In this document: one piece after another, positions 8,920 through 17,804 of the stretch
Position numbering within the stretch: position 1 is the first letter of the stretch
Layout of the letters: each line of letters opens with the position of its first letter
The notes under the pieces: generated by a model
Databases searched by the model: none
What the model saw: the letters and a program-made list of their open reading frames with translations, nothing else
What the model was told of the DNA's origin: nothing
Assembly: GCA_965222725.1 (NCBI GenBank)
Contig: OZ244969.1
Coordinates: 496,001-560,000 of the forward strand
Source: GCA-2748575 sp965222725
GTDB lineage: Bacteria; Pseudomonadota; Gammaproteobacteria; Pseudomonadales; Ketobacteraceae
Direction of reading: 5' to 3'
Length of the DNA: 64,000 nucleotides
Program-made: the position numbers and the translations under genes

Positions 8920-11189
8920 GACGACCTCCCTGAAAACACGCTACTCAGCCGTGATGGTAATCCTATTGCAGAAAAGTGACAGACATATTTCATGCGGGAG
9001 ACAATTGCAGCCAATAACAGACTCAGGCACCCGATCAGCAACTGGTAATGAATACCCAACGCGGTTTGCGGCATGCCCACAGAAGGCGGCTGTTGTTTGG
9101 AACCGTGGGGCATCAGGTTGGGTACCTGCTGTTTATGCAGCGGATCCTTTGACTCCCGTACAACGTCTTTTGCAATGGCGACAAAACTGGTGAATCGGGT
9201 AACGATGCCGTAATCCAGGCCCAGATCCAGAATGCCGTTGCGATGCAGATCGCGATTGCCCTGCCGTATGCTGTCATCCTCCAGGGACTGGACTTTTTCC
9301 CGGGCCCACAAGGTAGCCACCCCCGGTGAGCCCGCATCCGTTTGTGAAGGCGGCGTCACGGGCAGGTTCTGCTGCCAGTGTTGCCCGGAGAATTTTCCCG
9401 ACACGGTGATGTCATCCGGCCAGTCCTGGAACCGGGCATGCAACACCAGCGGCTGCCCGGCATACAGATCGGGAATCTGTTGAGGAAACAGTTCGGCGCC
9501 ACCTCCGGGGAAATTCACCTGAAGATCCGTCATCACGGGTTTTTCGATACGATCAAACAGCTCTGCCATTTCCTGCTGCACCTGTTGCTGACTGCCGATC
9601 ATGGCAAAGGTGCCCTTGCCGAATTCCGCCGCCTTGCGCATAAAAAATTCGTTGGGAGCAGAGCCAATGCCCACGGTGTACAAGCGGCTGTTCCCCAGGC
9701 GGGTATGAATCAGCTCCAGCAGTGCCCGTTCATTACCCACGCTGCCATCGGTAATAAACACCACCTGGCGCAGAAAGCCTTCGTCAGCAGGTGTGTTAAA
9801 TGCGGCTTCCAGTGCACCGTACATTTCCGTGCCGCCATTGGCATGCAGGGACTGAACAAAACCCCGGGCCTGCTGCAGCCAGCGTTGCTCCGCCATTTGC
9901 GGTTGCGGGAACAGGGCACGATGGTAGGAATTGAACTCGATCAGGTTAAAGCGATCCCCGGGCCGCAAACGATCCAGCGCCATCAGCACGGCCGCTTTTG
10001 CCTGGGCAATGGAGGCACCGGACATGGAACCGGAGGTATCGATAATAATCAGCAATTCCCGCGGCGGCACCACATCGGCAAAGGCCTGCTGGGGTGGCAT
10101 TAACATCAGCAGGCCGTGCTTTGCTTTCTCCGCGGCAGCACTGCTTTCCCCGTCACCGGCCCCGTTAAGCGGCTGCTCTTCAAAAAACATGGCGGCGGTG
10201 GGTGCCTGGCTGGGCACCGGCCGCCAGCGCAGCTCAAAATCCCGGTTCATCACCACCGGATTCTGGCGCGGCGCAATACGGTAACGGGCGGACTGCCGTT
10301 CCACCCGCACATCGTGATAAGGCGATTCCACTGCAGCCACATCAAAGCCCGGGGTCAGATCCACCGACAGGCTGGCCCGGTGGGATTGGTTATCCGGCGG
10401 GTTGCGAATCTGGGGCGGCGTGATTTCCGGGGCATCGGGCACCTGATCCGTCGCAAAAGCCCAGCCATTCGCGGATAACACCGGCGGATGCTGTATTGCT
10501 TCTGTCAGAGGTTTACCGGGAATATAGCGGGGAGTCAGGGTCAGTGGCACCCGCACAGAAAACTCATCCCCTTCGTAATGCAGCTTCTGCAGATAGCTGA
10601 ACTCCACATCAATGGCCGCACCGGGAGCGATATTGGCCACCCGGGTGGTGAACAGGTTGGGCCGCTGTTGTTCCAGCAAGCCGGCCTGTTTGCCTTCCTG
10701 TTTGGCTTTGATAAAGAGTTTTTGAGCCTGCTGCTTTTCCTTGATGATGCCTTCAATCACCCGCTCACCGATCTTGATGCGCATCTGATTCACCGCACTG
10801 TCGCTGGGCAGGGGGAACACGTAGGTGGCTTCCACCCAGTCCCGGGACTGATTGCGAAACTGCTGGGTGACCCGGGCCTGCACCACCATGCCGGATACCG
10901 TCAGTGACACATCGCTGCCCAGCCGCATCAGCCCGCGGTAACCCTGGGCACTTTTGGCCACCAGGCTGCCGGTACCCACTTCTGACAGATTCTGGTAGCT
11001 TTCCTGTCCTTGCGCGGGGACCTCATCCGCACGGGCATTGGATTGCAGCAGGACCATTAAAATCAGCATCACCGCGCCCAGAATCAGGTCCTGGCGGCGG
11101 ACCTTATCCCAGAACCCGGCGTTTTCCGGTGAGTGTTGCGAGTGCAGCGCGGAATCCGCTGCCGGCAGTAAATAGCGCCTGGAAGACAT
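8916..11189 (-). CDS. Marine proteobacterial sortase target protein (VIT + von Willebrand A domains)
   Basis: A 757-residue exported protein. A hydrophobic segment at about 36-50 serves as signal or anchor. A VIT domain follows (about 75-205), then a von Willebrand factor A domain (about 376-560) with the MIDAS metal site DTSGS at 384-388. Near the C-terminus lies MPQTA at 706-710, an LPxTA-like sorting motif, then a hydrophobic stretch and basic residues at about 732-734. This is the layout of the sortase target family. Unusually, about 25 residues follow the basic residues, where the family normally ends. The gene overlaps the sortase start by four bases and is the first gene of the leftward operon. 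Confidence 0.92.
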   Translation of the reverse strand: MSSRRYLLPAADSALHSQHSPENAGFWDKVRRQDLILGAVMLILMVLLQSNARADEVPAQGQESYQNLSEVGTGSLVAKSAQGYRGLMRLGSDVSLTVSGMVVQARVTQQFRNQSRDWVEATYVFPLPSDSAVNQMRIKIGERVIEGIIKEKQQAQKLFIKAKQEGKQAGLLEQQRPNLFTTRVANIAPGAAIDVEFSYLQKLHYEGDEFSVRVPLTLTPRYIPGKPLTEAIQHPPVLSANGWAFATDQVPDAPEITPPQIRNPPDNQSHRASLSVDLTPGFDVAAVESPYHDVRVERQSARYRIAPRQNPVVMNRDFELRWRPVPSQAPTAAMFFEEQPLNGAGDGESSAAAEKAKHGLLMLMPPQQAFADVVPPRELLIIIDTSGSMSGASIAQAKAAVLMALDRLRPGDRFNLIEFNSYHRALFPQPQMAEQRWLQQARGFVQSLHANGGTEMYGALEAAFNTPADEGFLRQVVFITDGSVGNERALLELIHTRLGNSRLYTVGIGSAPNEFFMRKAAEFGKGTFAMIGSQQQVQQEMAELFDRIEKPVMTDLQVNFPGGGAELFPQQIPDLYAGQPLVLHARFQDWPDDITVSGKFSGQHWQQNLPVTPPSQTDAGSPGVATLWAREKVQSLEDDSIRQGNRDLHRNGILDLGLDYGIVTRFTSFVAIAKDVVRESKDPLHKQQVPNLMPHGSKQQPPSVGMPQTALGIHYQLLIGCLSLLLAAIVSRMKYVCHFSAIGLPSRLSSVFSGRSS

Positions 11190-11263
11190 AATGGAAACTC
11201 CCCTGAGTAAAGTGGCTGTGTTGGTTGTTGTCCGGTACTGACTGACATTGAACAGGGGAATTC

Positions 11264-11320
11264 AGGCACCAGAAGGCACCAATAACGGCAGGGCGGTGAT
11301 CAATTATGGCGAATTATGGC
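11264..11320. promoter_or_regulatory. Two pairs of direct repeats between target gene and regulator, candidate operators
   Basis: AGGCACCA occurs at 11264-11271 and 11274-11281, and AATTATGGC at 11302-11310 and 11312-11320. Both pairs have exactly 10-bp spacing, so both copies face the same side of the helix. OmpR-type regulators bind such tandem half-sites, and one is encoded immediately to the right. Placement in the 217-base divergent gap fits control of both operons; binding itself is inference. Confidence 0.5.
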
Positions 11321-11406
11321 AGGGCCGCAGGTAGTACCACTTTGCTGGTACAATGAGCCAACCTGTTAAAAATAAAAACCCAGTCAGTCTTGCTTCTGAG
11401 GATTCC

Positions 11407-12111
11407 ATGAATCGCCATATCGCCATTGTTGAGGACGAAGCCGCCATCCGGGAAAACTACCGGGATCTGTTCAGCCGCAGCAGCTATCAGGTAAGCCTGT
11501 ACGATAACCGGCAGGATGCCATTACCGCCTTTCGCAAAGGTTTGCCGGATCTGGTAATTATCGATGTGGGGCTGAAAGAGGAAATCGAAGGCGGCTTTGA
11601 TCTTTGCCGGGAGTTGCGGCAGCTGTCGGCGGATATTCCCATTATTTTTCTTACCGCGCGGGACAACGAGCTGGATGCGATTTCCGGTTTGCGCCTGGGC
11701 GCGGATGATTACCTCACCAAAGATATCAGCATGCCCCATTTGCTGGCCCGGGTGGTGGCCCTGTTTCGCCGCCTGGATGCGTTGAAAAATCAGCAACCCC
11801 AGCAACAGGCATTGCAGGTGGATCATTTGCGGCTGGATGTGGATCGCATTGATGCGGCCTGGCGTGAACAGGATCTGGAACTGACCTTGACCGAGTTCTG
11901 GATGGTGCATGCCCTGATCAAACACCCCGGCCATGTCAAAAGCCGCCAGCAGTTAATGGATGCTGCCAGCGTGGTGCTGGACGACAACACCATTACCTCC
12001 CATATCAAACGTATCCGCAAAAAGTTTCTGGCCATTGATCCGGACTTTGATGCCATACAAACCGTGTACGGTGTGGGTTACCGCTGGCATGAGAATCATA
12101 AAAACCAATGA
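11407..12111 (+). CDS. pdsR: Dedicated sortase system response regulator
   Basis: A 234-residue OmpR-type regulator. The receiver domain has acidic residues in IVEDEAA, the phospho-acceptor aspartate in LVIIDVGLKE, a conserved threonine in FLTARDNE and a lysine in YLTKD. A winged-helix DNA-binding domain follows, with ELTLTEFWMVHALIKHPG and the recognition region ending in TVYGVGYRW. I chose the ATG at 11407, preceded by GAGGA, over an ATG at 11353 that would lie inside a likely promoter (TACAAT at 11349). It overlaps the kinase gene by four bases, and together they match the known proteobacterial dedicated sortase regulators. Likely targets are the sortase operon and itself. Confidence 0.92.
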   Translation: MNRHIAIVEDEAAIRENYRDLFSRSSYQVSLYDNRQDAITAFRKGLPDLVIIDVGLKEEIEGGFDLCRELRQLSADIPIIFLTARDNELDAISGLRLGADDYLTKDISMPHLLARVVALFRRLDALKNQQPQQQALQVDHLRLDVDRIDAAWREQDLELTLTEFWMVHALIKHPGHVKSRQQLMDAASVVLDDNTITSHIKRIRKKFLAIDPDFDAIQTVYGVGYRWHENHKNQ

Positions 12112-14198
12112 CTTTTTCACTGATCCGGCAGTTATTTATTGTTTCACTGTGCACCCTGATTCTGCCATGGACCGGCTGCCAGTATGTGCGGGAAATGGAA
12201 ACCCTGATTCGCCAGCAACAGAGTGAAACCCTGCAGGCCTTTGTTAAACCCCTGGCAGAAAACCTCAAAGAACATGAACTGTTTCAGAAAATGGCCACGC
12301 AAATCCGCAACGATGAAACACCGTTTTTTGCGCCCAATACCGATGCCCCCATCAGCATTGACGGCTACCGGGATGAATGGATTACCTACAGTGAAATACC
12401 GCTGCTTTCGCCCACTGCCACAGCAAACAAATCTGAAAACAAATCAGCACAAGGCGGCCAGATTCTGAGCGCGGTAAATCAGGATTATCTGTTCCTGTTT
12501 ATTGAAATCGCCGATGCCAACGTCGCTTACTACAATCCCCAACAAGCCGCTTTACACCATAACGACTGGCTGCGGCTGGTGAGCAACTCCCACGAGTTTC
12601 ATATTTTTACCTCCGCTCCGGGCAGCACCCAGAGCCTGCGTTATTTTCCGCAGCGCCGGGAACGCTTGCCCACCACCCAGATCGAAGGCAACTGGCAGGA
12701 GCATGCCGGTGGCTATCAGGTGGAACTGAAAATACCCCGGGCGCTGGTAGCAGACGGTTTACGTATCGAGGCCATCGACAGTCAGGGGGATCAGCCCCGG
12801 GTGATTGCCCGCACTGATGCGGCTATTTCACCGCTACTGGTACCGTCCCGCTCACTCAGCAACTGGCTGCAACGCTATAACAATAATCCCTGGGATATAC
12901 AGATTGTGAATGACAAAGGCTGGCCCCTGGTGGACCCGCCCCACGCTAACGACAGCGATCCCCTGCAACCCCCGCTGGTAACCCGCGATGAACTGGAAAC
13001 CCTGTTGCTGAACCGGATCTACCGGTTTTTTCTGGAAGCCGCACTGCCGGTAAACTTTGCCCATCAGTGGCCGCTACGCAGCACACAGCTGTCCGGCCTG
13101 CATCAGCGGATTCCTGTGGAAGAATTGCTTGAAGGAGAGGAACTGGATACCGGCATGGCCCGCTGGTATGCCCTGTCCAAATACAATCAGTCGGCCCTGC
13201 TGGTGGTGGAACCCGTTTTTCAGAACGGTAATCTGTCCGGCTATGTGCTGGCCACCCAGACAGAAAAAGCCTGGCTGAGTTTTACCAACCAGGCGTTGCG
13301 CCGGGTGATGAATCTGAGCCTGCTGAGTTTTGCGGTGCTGGTGCTGATTCTGCTGGGCTATGCGGTGTGGCTGTCGTTGCGGATCAAACGGCTAAAGCAG
13401 GCAGCGGAACAGGCCATTCTGCCGGACGGCACCATTATCCCCTTTAACGCCAGCAAAGCACCGGATGAACTGGGCGCCCTGAGCCAGAGTTACACTGAGC
13501 TGCTCACCCGGGTTAAAAACTATAATGAATATCTGCAAAGCCTGACCCATAAGCTGGCTCACGAAATCCGTACACCACTGGCCATTGTAAAATCGTCGCT
13601 GGAAATGTTGCCCATGGTAAAAGGCGAGGAACAGCAGACGTATATTGACCGGGCACTCAGTGGCAACCAGCGGCTGGCCAATATTCTTAATTCCATGAGT
13701 GAATCCACCCAGGTGGAACAACTGGTACAGCATGCGGAGTTTCACACAGTTACTCTGAACACCTTGCTGGAAGAACTGGTGAACGCCTACAGCAGTACCT
13801 ATCCTGATTATCAGTTCCGGCTGACACAGCCCGCCCCCCCCTGCACCCTGAATGGTAACCCCGAACTGCTGGCACAACTGCTGGACAAACTGGTGGATAA
13901 TGCCCGGGATTTTACCCCCGTGGGCGACACCATCACGATTGATCTGCAACACAACAGCAAGGGCCTGATTCTATCGGTCAGCAATCCGGGTTCACAATTG
14001 CCGGATACCATGGCCGGACAACTTTTCGATTCCTTGATTTCAGTGCGTGATAACCAGAAAAAAGATAACAAAGAGTCTGCGCATCTTGGGCTGGGACTTT
14101 ATATCGTTCGTCTTATTGCCCAGGCTCACAACGCCAAGGTGACCGCCTTTAATCTTCCGGAAAACCGCGGTGTCTGTTTTCAGATACGTTTTCCTTAG
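12108..14198 (+). CDS. pdsS: Dedicated sortase system sensor histidine kinase
   Basis: A 696-residue membrane kinase. The first transmembrane segment is at about 5-25. A large periplasmic part includes ISIDGYRDEWITYSE (about residue 85), which looks like the start of a CBM9/DOMON-type beta-sandwich ligand-binding domain. A second transmembrane segment at about 402-424 leads into a HAMP-like linker, the dimerisation box LAHEIRTPLAI with the phospho-histidine, an N box (DKLVDNARDF) and a C-terminal ATPase end with HLGLGLYIVRLI. It partners the preceding regulator. The periplasmic domain suggests that it senses a saccharide, a wall component or a haem-like ligand, but the ligand is unknown. Confidence 0.92.
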   Translation: MTFSLIRQLFIVSLCTLILPWTGCQYVREMETLIRQQQSETLQAFVKPLAENLKEHELFQKMATQIRNDETPFFAPNTDAPISIDGYRDEWITYSEIPLLSPTATANKSENKSAQGGQILSAVNQDYLFLFIEIADANVAYYNPQQAALHHNDWLRLVSNSHEFHIFTSAPGSTQSLRYFPQRRERLPTTQIEGNWQEHAGGYQVELKIPRALVADGLRIEAIDSQGDQPRVIARTDAAISPLLVPSRSLSNWLQRYNNNPWDIQIVNDKGWPLVDPPHANDSDPLQPPLVTRDELETLLLNRIYRFFLEAALPVNFAHQWPLRSTQLSGLHQRIPVEELLEGEELDTGMARWYALSKYNQSALLVVEPVFQNGNLSGYVLATQTEKAWLSFTNQALRRVMNLSLLSFAVLVLILLGYAVWLSLRIKRLKQAAEQAILPDGTIIPFNASKAPDELGALSQSYTELLTRVKNYNEYLQSLTHKLAHEIRTPLAIVKSSLEMLPMVKGEEQQTYIDRALSGNQRLANILNSMSESTQVEQLVQHAEFHTVTLNTLLEELVNAYSSTYPDYQFRLTQPAPPCTLNGNPELLAQLLDKLVDNARDFTPVGDTITIDLQHNSKGLILSVSNPGSQLPDTMAGQLFDSLISVRDNQKKDNKESAHLGLGLYIVRLIAQAHNAKVTAFNLPENRGVCFQIRFP

Positions 14199-14337
14199 AG
14201 CCTGATCAAATACAGACAAATGTGAACCGGTGCTGCATCTGTGGTTTGCCGTTTCACAAGCATCTTGATAATGTCTTCTGCAAATAAAACTGCATCGCCC
14301 ACAGTTAAAAACCAAAGTATTAGGCCAAAAGACCGAT

Positions 14338-15897
14338 ATGTTTAAACAATTATTCAGCCTTTCAACCCTCGGGAACCGTTTGAAGCTTTTTTCTGCTGGC
14401 GGTGCATTCGTCTTGATGACTGCTCACAGCTCCATGGCTGCAGCAAACATTGAATCACCGGAATTCAGTATTACTGACGCCAGCCAGTTTGTAACAACAG
14501 ACACAGCGGGACCAGCAAATACCACAGGCCAGGATGATACATCCCTTGTACTGGCCTACCGGCTCAACAACAAAACCGTTCGCCTGGAACTGAGTGAAAA
14601 CACCCGGCTGACCACCGGGCTTGCCACCGACGCCTTCCCGGAGTCAGTGAAACTTTACAGCGGCGGTATTACCGGCAACGAAGCTTCATGGGCCCGCATT
14701 TCCAGAATCGATGGCGCCTTGTCCGGTGCCATCTTCGATGGCGAGACATTGTTTCTGGTTGATTCATCGGAAGCAACTTTTCAGGCCATGCCACCGGAAA
14801 CACAAGCCCGACTCGATCCTTCTCAGCCCATTATTTTTCGCGCCAGGGATGTCAGAGGCGCCCTTTCCTGCGGCGTTACCGGTCACCCTCCGCAAGCGGC
14901 CACTTCTTACCGGACGCTGGTGGACGAACTGAATAGCGCGTTAAGCACTAACACCGTGAAAGAGTTCACCATCAATATCCACACGGACAATCAATACGCG
15001 AGCAATACCTCAGGCTCTGTGCAATCCAATGTGATGTCACAAATGAATATTGTGGACGGCATTTTTTCCGGCCAGCTGGATATTCAGTTCAATATTGCCA
15101 GCATTGCACCGGTCAGTAATAGCAGCAGCCTTGATACCAACAATTCCGGACAATTGCTGGAAGGCTACTATGACTACACCTACCCGAACAGCGCCGGCCT
15201 GGCACACCTGTTTACCGGCAAATCACTGGATGGCGGTTCCACCCTGGGCATTGCCTATGTGGACGCGGTTTGCAGAAGCTGGGGGGTGGGCGTTTCCCGG
15301 GCGGGTGGCCGGGGCGTTGCCGGCGCCTTAACGGTAGCCCACGAACTGGGCCATAACTTTGGTGCGCCTCACGATAACCAAAGCGGCCCCTGCGAAAGCA
15401 CATCCAACCAGTATTTAATGAATCCCTACCACAATAACAAGGACGAGTTTTCTGCCTGCAGCATAGGGCAGATTAACCAGAGCGTGGACAGAGTCGCCTG
15501 TTATGTTGAAAAGGACGGTGACGATGATGGCGGCAACACCGCGGATGTGCTCACTCCGGTGAAAAATTTCTTTTTCACGATTGAGCCCGTAGAGATTGCC
15601 TACAACAAAGACTCAAACAACGCCCTGGACTGGGTCGGCATTTACAAAAAGGGTGAACTTGGCACCAATTGCTCCAGCAATAACGAAACCTATGTGGACT
15701 GGCGTTACGCCCCCAGCAACTCGGGTATGGTGTCGTTTTCGGATTTGCCTGCCGGTAATTATCAGGCCCAGATGTTCGCGGACGACGGCTACTGTTTTGT
15801 GGGTGAACCAAAGTCGATTATGGTGGGATCCTTCGATTACGCGATCATGTCAGTTGCGGGTTTGCTGCTGTTGCGCCGGCGTCGTTCCGGCCAATAA
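14338..15897 (+). CDS. Secreted zinc metalloprotease of the reprolysin (M12) type with C-terminal membrane tail
   Basis: A 519-residue exported protein. The signal peptide runs to about AHSSMA (residue 34). A propeptide-like region follows, then the protease domain with the zinc site H335-E-L-G-H339-x2-G-x2-H345-D, the adamalysin/reprolysin pattern. A beta-rich domain from about 400 contains ALDWVGIYKKG and FSDLPAGNYQAQMFADDGYC. The last 20 residues are a short hydrophobic segment ending in RRRR, like a protein-sorting or anchoring tail, but there is no LPxTG, PEP-CTERM or double-glycine motif before it. The gene follows the sortase kinase by 139 bases on the same strand. A functional link to the sortase system is suggested only by position. 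Confidence 0.82.
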   Translation: MFKQLFSLSTLGNRLKLFSAGGAFVLMTAHSSMAAANIESPEFSITDASQFVTTDTAGPANTTGQDDTSLVLAYRLNNKTVRLELSENTRLTTGLATDAFPESVKLYSGGITGNEASWARISRIDGALSGAIFDGETLFLVDSSEATFQAMPPETQARLDPSQPIIFRARDVRGALSCGVTGHPPQAATSYRTLVDELNSALSTNTVKEFTINIHTDNQYASNTSGSVQSNVMSQMNIVDGIFSGQLDIQFNIASIAPVSNSSSLDTNNSGQLLEGYYDYTYPNSAGLAHLFTGKSLDGGSTLGIAYVDAVCRSWGVGVSRAGGRGVAGALTVAHELGHNFGAPHDNQSGPCESTSNQYLMNPYHNNKDEFSACSIGQINQSVDRVACYVEKDGDDDGGNTADVLTPVKNFFFTIEPVEIAYNKDSNNALDWVGIYKKGELGTNCSSNNETYVDWRYAPSNSGMVSFSDLPAGNYQAQMFADDGYCFVGEPKSIMVGSFDYAIMSVAGLLLLRRRRSGQ

Positions 15898-15983
15898 AAC
15901 TAGCGTGGCATTCAGGAGCTACTATACTTGGTAAACTGAGTAATTTTTATACACACCAGAGTACTGACCAGAGCAAGCACTGT

Positions 15984-16352
15984 ATGCAAGACAACTACGA
16001 CGATCGCCGCCGCGCACCCCGCTCGGATATTCACGACACGCTGTTTATCAAGTCCATCAGTTCGTCGCAGGTCACGTCTTTTTCCAGCGATTTCAAAACC
16101 TGCAACACGGTGAACGTGTCAGCCTACGGCATGCAGGTGATTCTGGATTTTGAAGTGCTGATCGATTCTGAAATTGCCCTGTGGATAGTGCAGGATGGCT
16201 CCGAAGACCGCACGCTGGTGAACGGTACCGTGCGCTGGACCAGCAAAACCGTGGGTGACCACAAGTATCTGGTGGGTATTGAGCTGGATGAAGAGTCCGT
16301 GGACACCATTCGCGACTGGATCGAGAAAACCACTCAAACAGCCGATTCCTGA
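15984..16352 (+). CDS. PilZ domain protein (c-di-GMP receptor)
   Basis: A 122-residue single-domain protein. PilZ domains bind cyclic di-GMP through an RxxxR motif and a D/NxSxxG motif. Both are here: RRRAPR at the N-terminus (residues 8-13) and VNVSAYG in the middle. The rest is a beta-barrel with GTVRWTSK and HKYLVGIEL before a C-terminal helix. No output domain is attached, so it must act through a partner. The gene stands alone between the metalloprotease and a lipoprotein gene, preceded by TATACT at about 15923 and followed by two GC-rich hairpins. Confidence 0.88.
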   Translation: MQDNYDDRRRAPRSDIHDTLFIKSISSSQVTSFSSDFKTCNTVNVSAYGMQVILDFEVLIDSEIALWIVQDGSEDRTLVNGTVRWTSKTVGDHKYLVGIELDEESVDTIRDWIEKTTQTADS

Positions 16353-16360
16353 GCCCGCCC

Positions 16361-16399
16361 GGGGGCTCTGCCCCCCGCCTGACGGCACCTGAGCCGTCA
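16361..16399 (+). terminator. Pair of GC-rich hairpins after the PilZ gene
   Basis: GGGGGC-TCT-GCCCCC at 16361-16375 and TGACGGC-acctga-GCCGTCA at 16380-16399 lie just past the PilZ stop codon. Neither is followed by a T run, so they may stabilise the 3' end or slow polymerase rather than terminate intrinsically. Confidence 0.4.
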
Positions 16400-16569
16400 A
16401 CTTGCCTAACCAACTTAACTTTTCACGACAAGTGGCAATTTTAAGACTTGCCATGCCCCGCCGTTTTTAGACACAATATTTACCCATAAAAAAACCAATA
16501 AACCTATCAAAACAGAATAACGACCAGAATTACAACGACTAATTAGACTACAAGAGCCAGGAAAGCCCT

Positions 16570-16935
16570 ATGAAACCACAAATCCTCGCAGCCGCATTTT
16601 CCACCCTGTTGCTGGCAGGCTGTTCCAGCATGCCCTCCATGCCCGAATTCGGCGGGCCTGATCCCATTGTGTCCACCCTGAAGGGTAAACCGGTTGCCTT
16701 TGTGGAAGGCCGCCTGGGGCTGCCCAACCGCCGCACGGACTCCCCCACAGGTTCCATGGTATGGACCTATCTGGATAACGAAAAAGGCGCGACCGCCAAA
16801 GCCTGTGAGGTATCACTGTCCATTCGTGACGGCGTGGTGGAGCATGTGTATATCTCCCGCCAGAACAAATCGCTGATGGCCTATGTCACCAGCGCCTGTG
16901 ACCGGATCCGTAACGAAGTGATCGCCAACAGCTAG
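16570..16935 (+). CDS. Small lipoprotein of unknown function
   Basis: A 121-residue protein with a lipoprotein signal peptide and lipobox LLAGC at about residues 15-19. The mature part reads KGKPVAFVEGRLGLPNRR and then GSMVWTYLDN, which resembles the small SmpA/OmlA-like fold, where a glycine-proline loop follows the first helix. Two cysteines in the mature part (ACEVS and SACDR) may form a disulfide. A good ribosome-binding site (AGGAAAG) precedes the ATG. No partner gene is apparent. It ends just before a strong terminator. Confidence 0.75.
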   Translation: MKPQILAAAFSTLLLAGCSSMPSMPEFGGPDPIVSTLKGKPVAFVEGRLGLPNRRTDSPTGSMVWTYLDNEKGATAKACEVSLSIRDGVVEHVYISRQNKSLMAYVTSACDRIRNEVIANS

Positions 16936-16966
16936 GCTGCGGTCACTGAAAAAACTGCGATTGCTG

Positions 16967-17796
<830 letters not shown>

Positions 17797-17804
17797 TATT
17801 ACCT

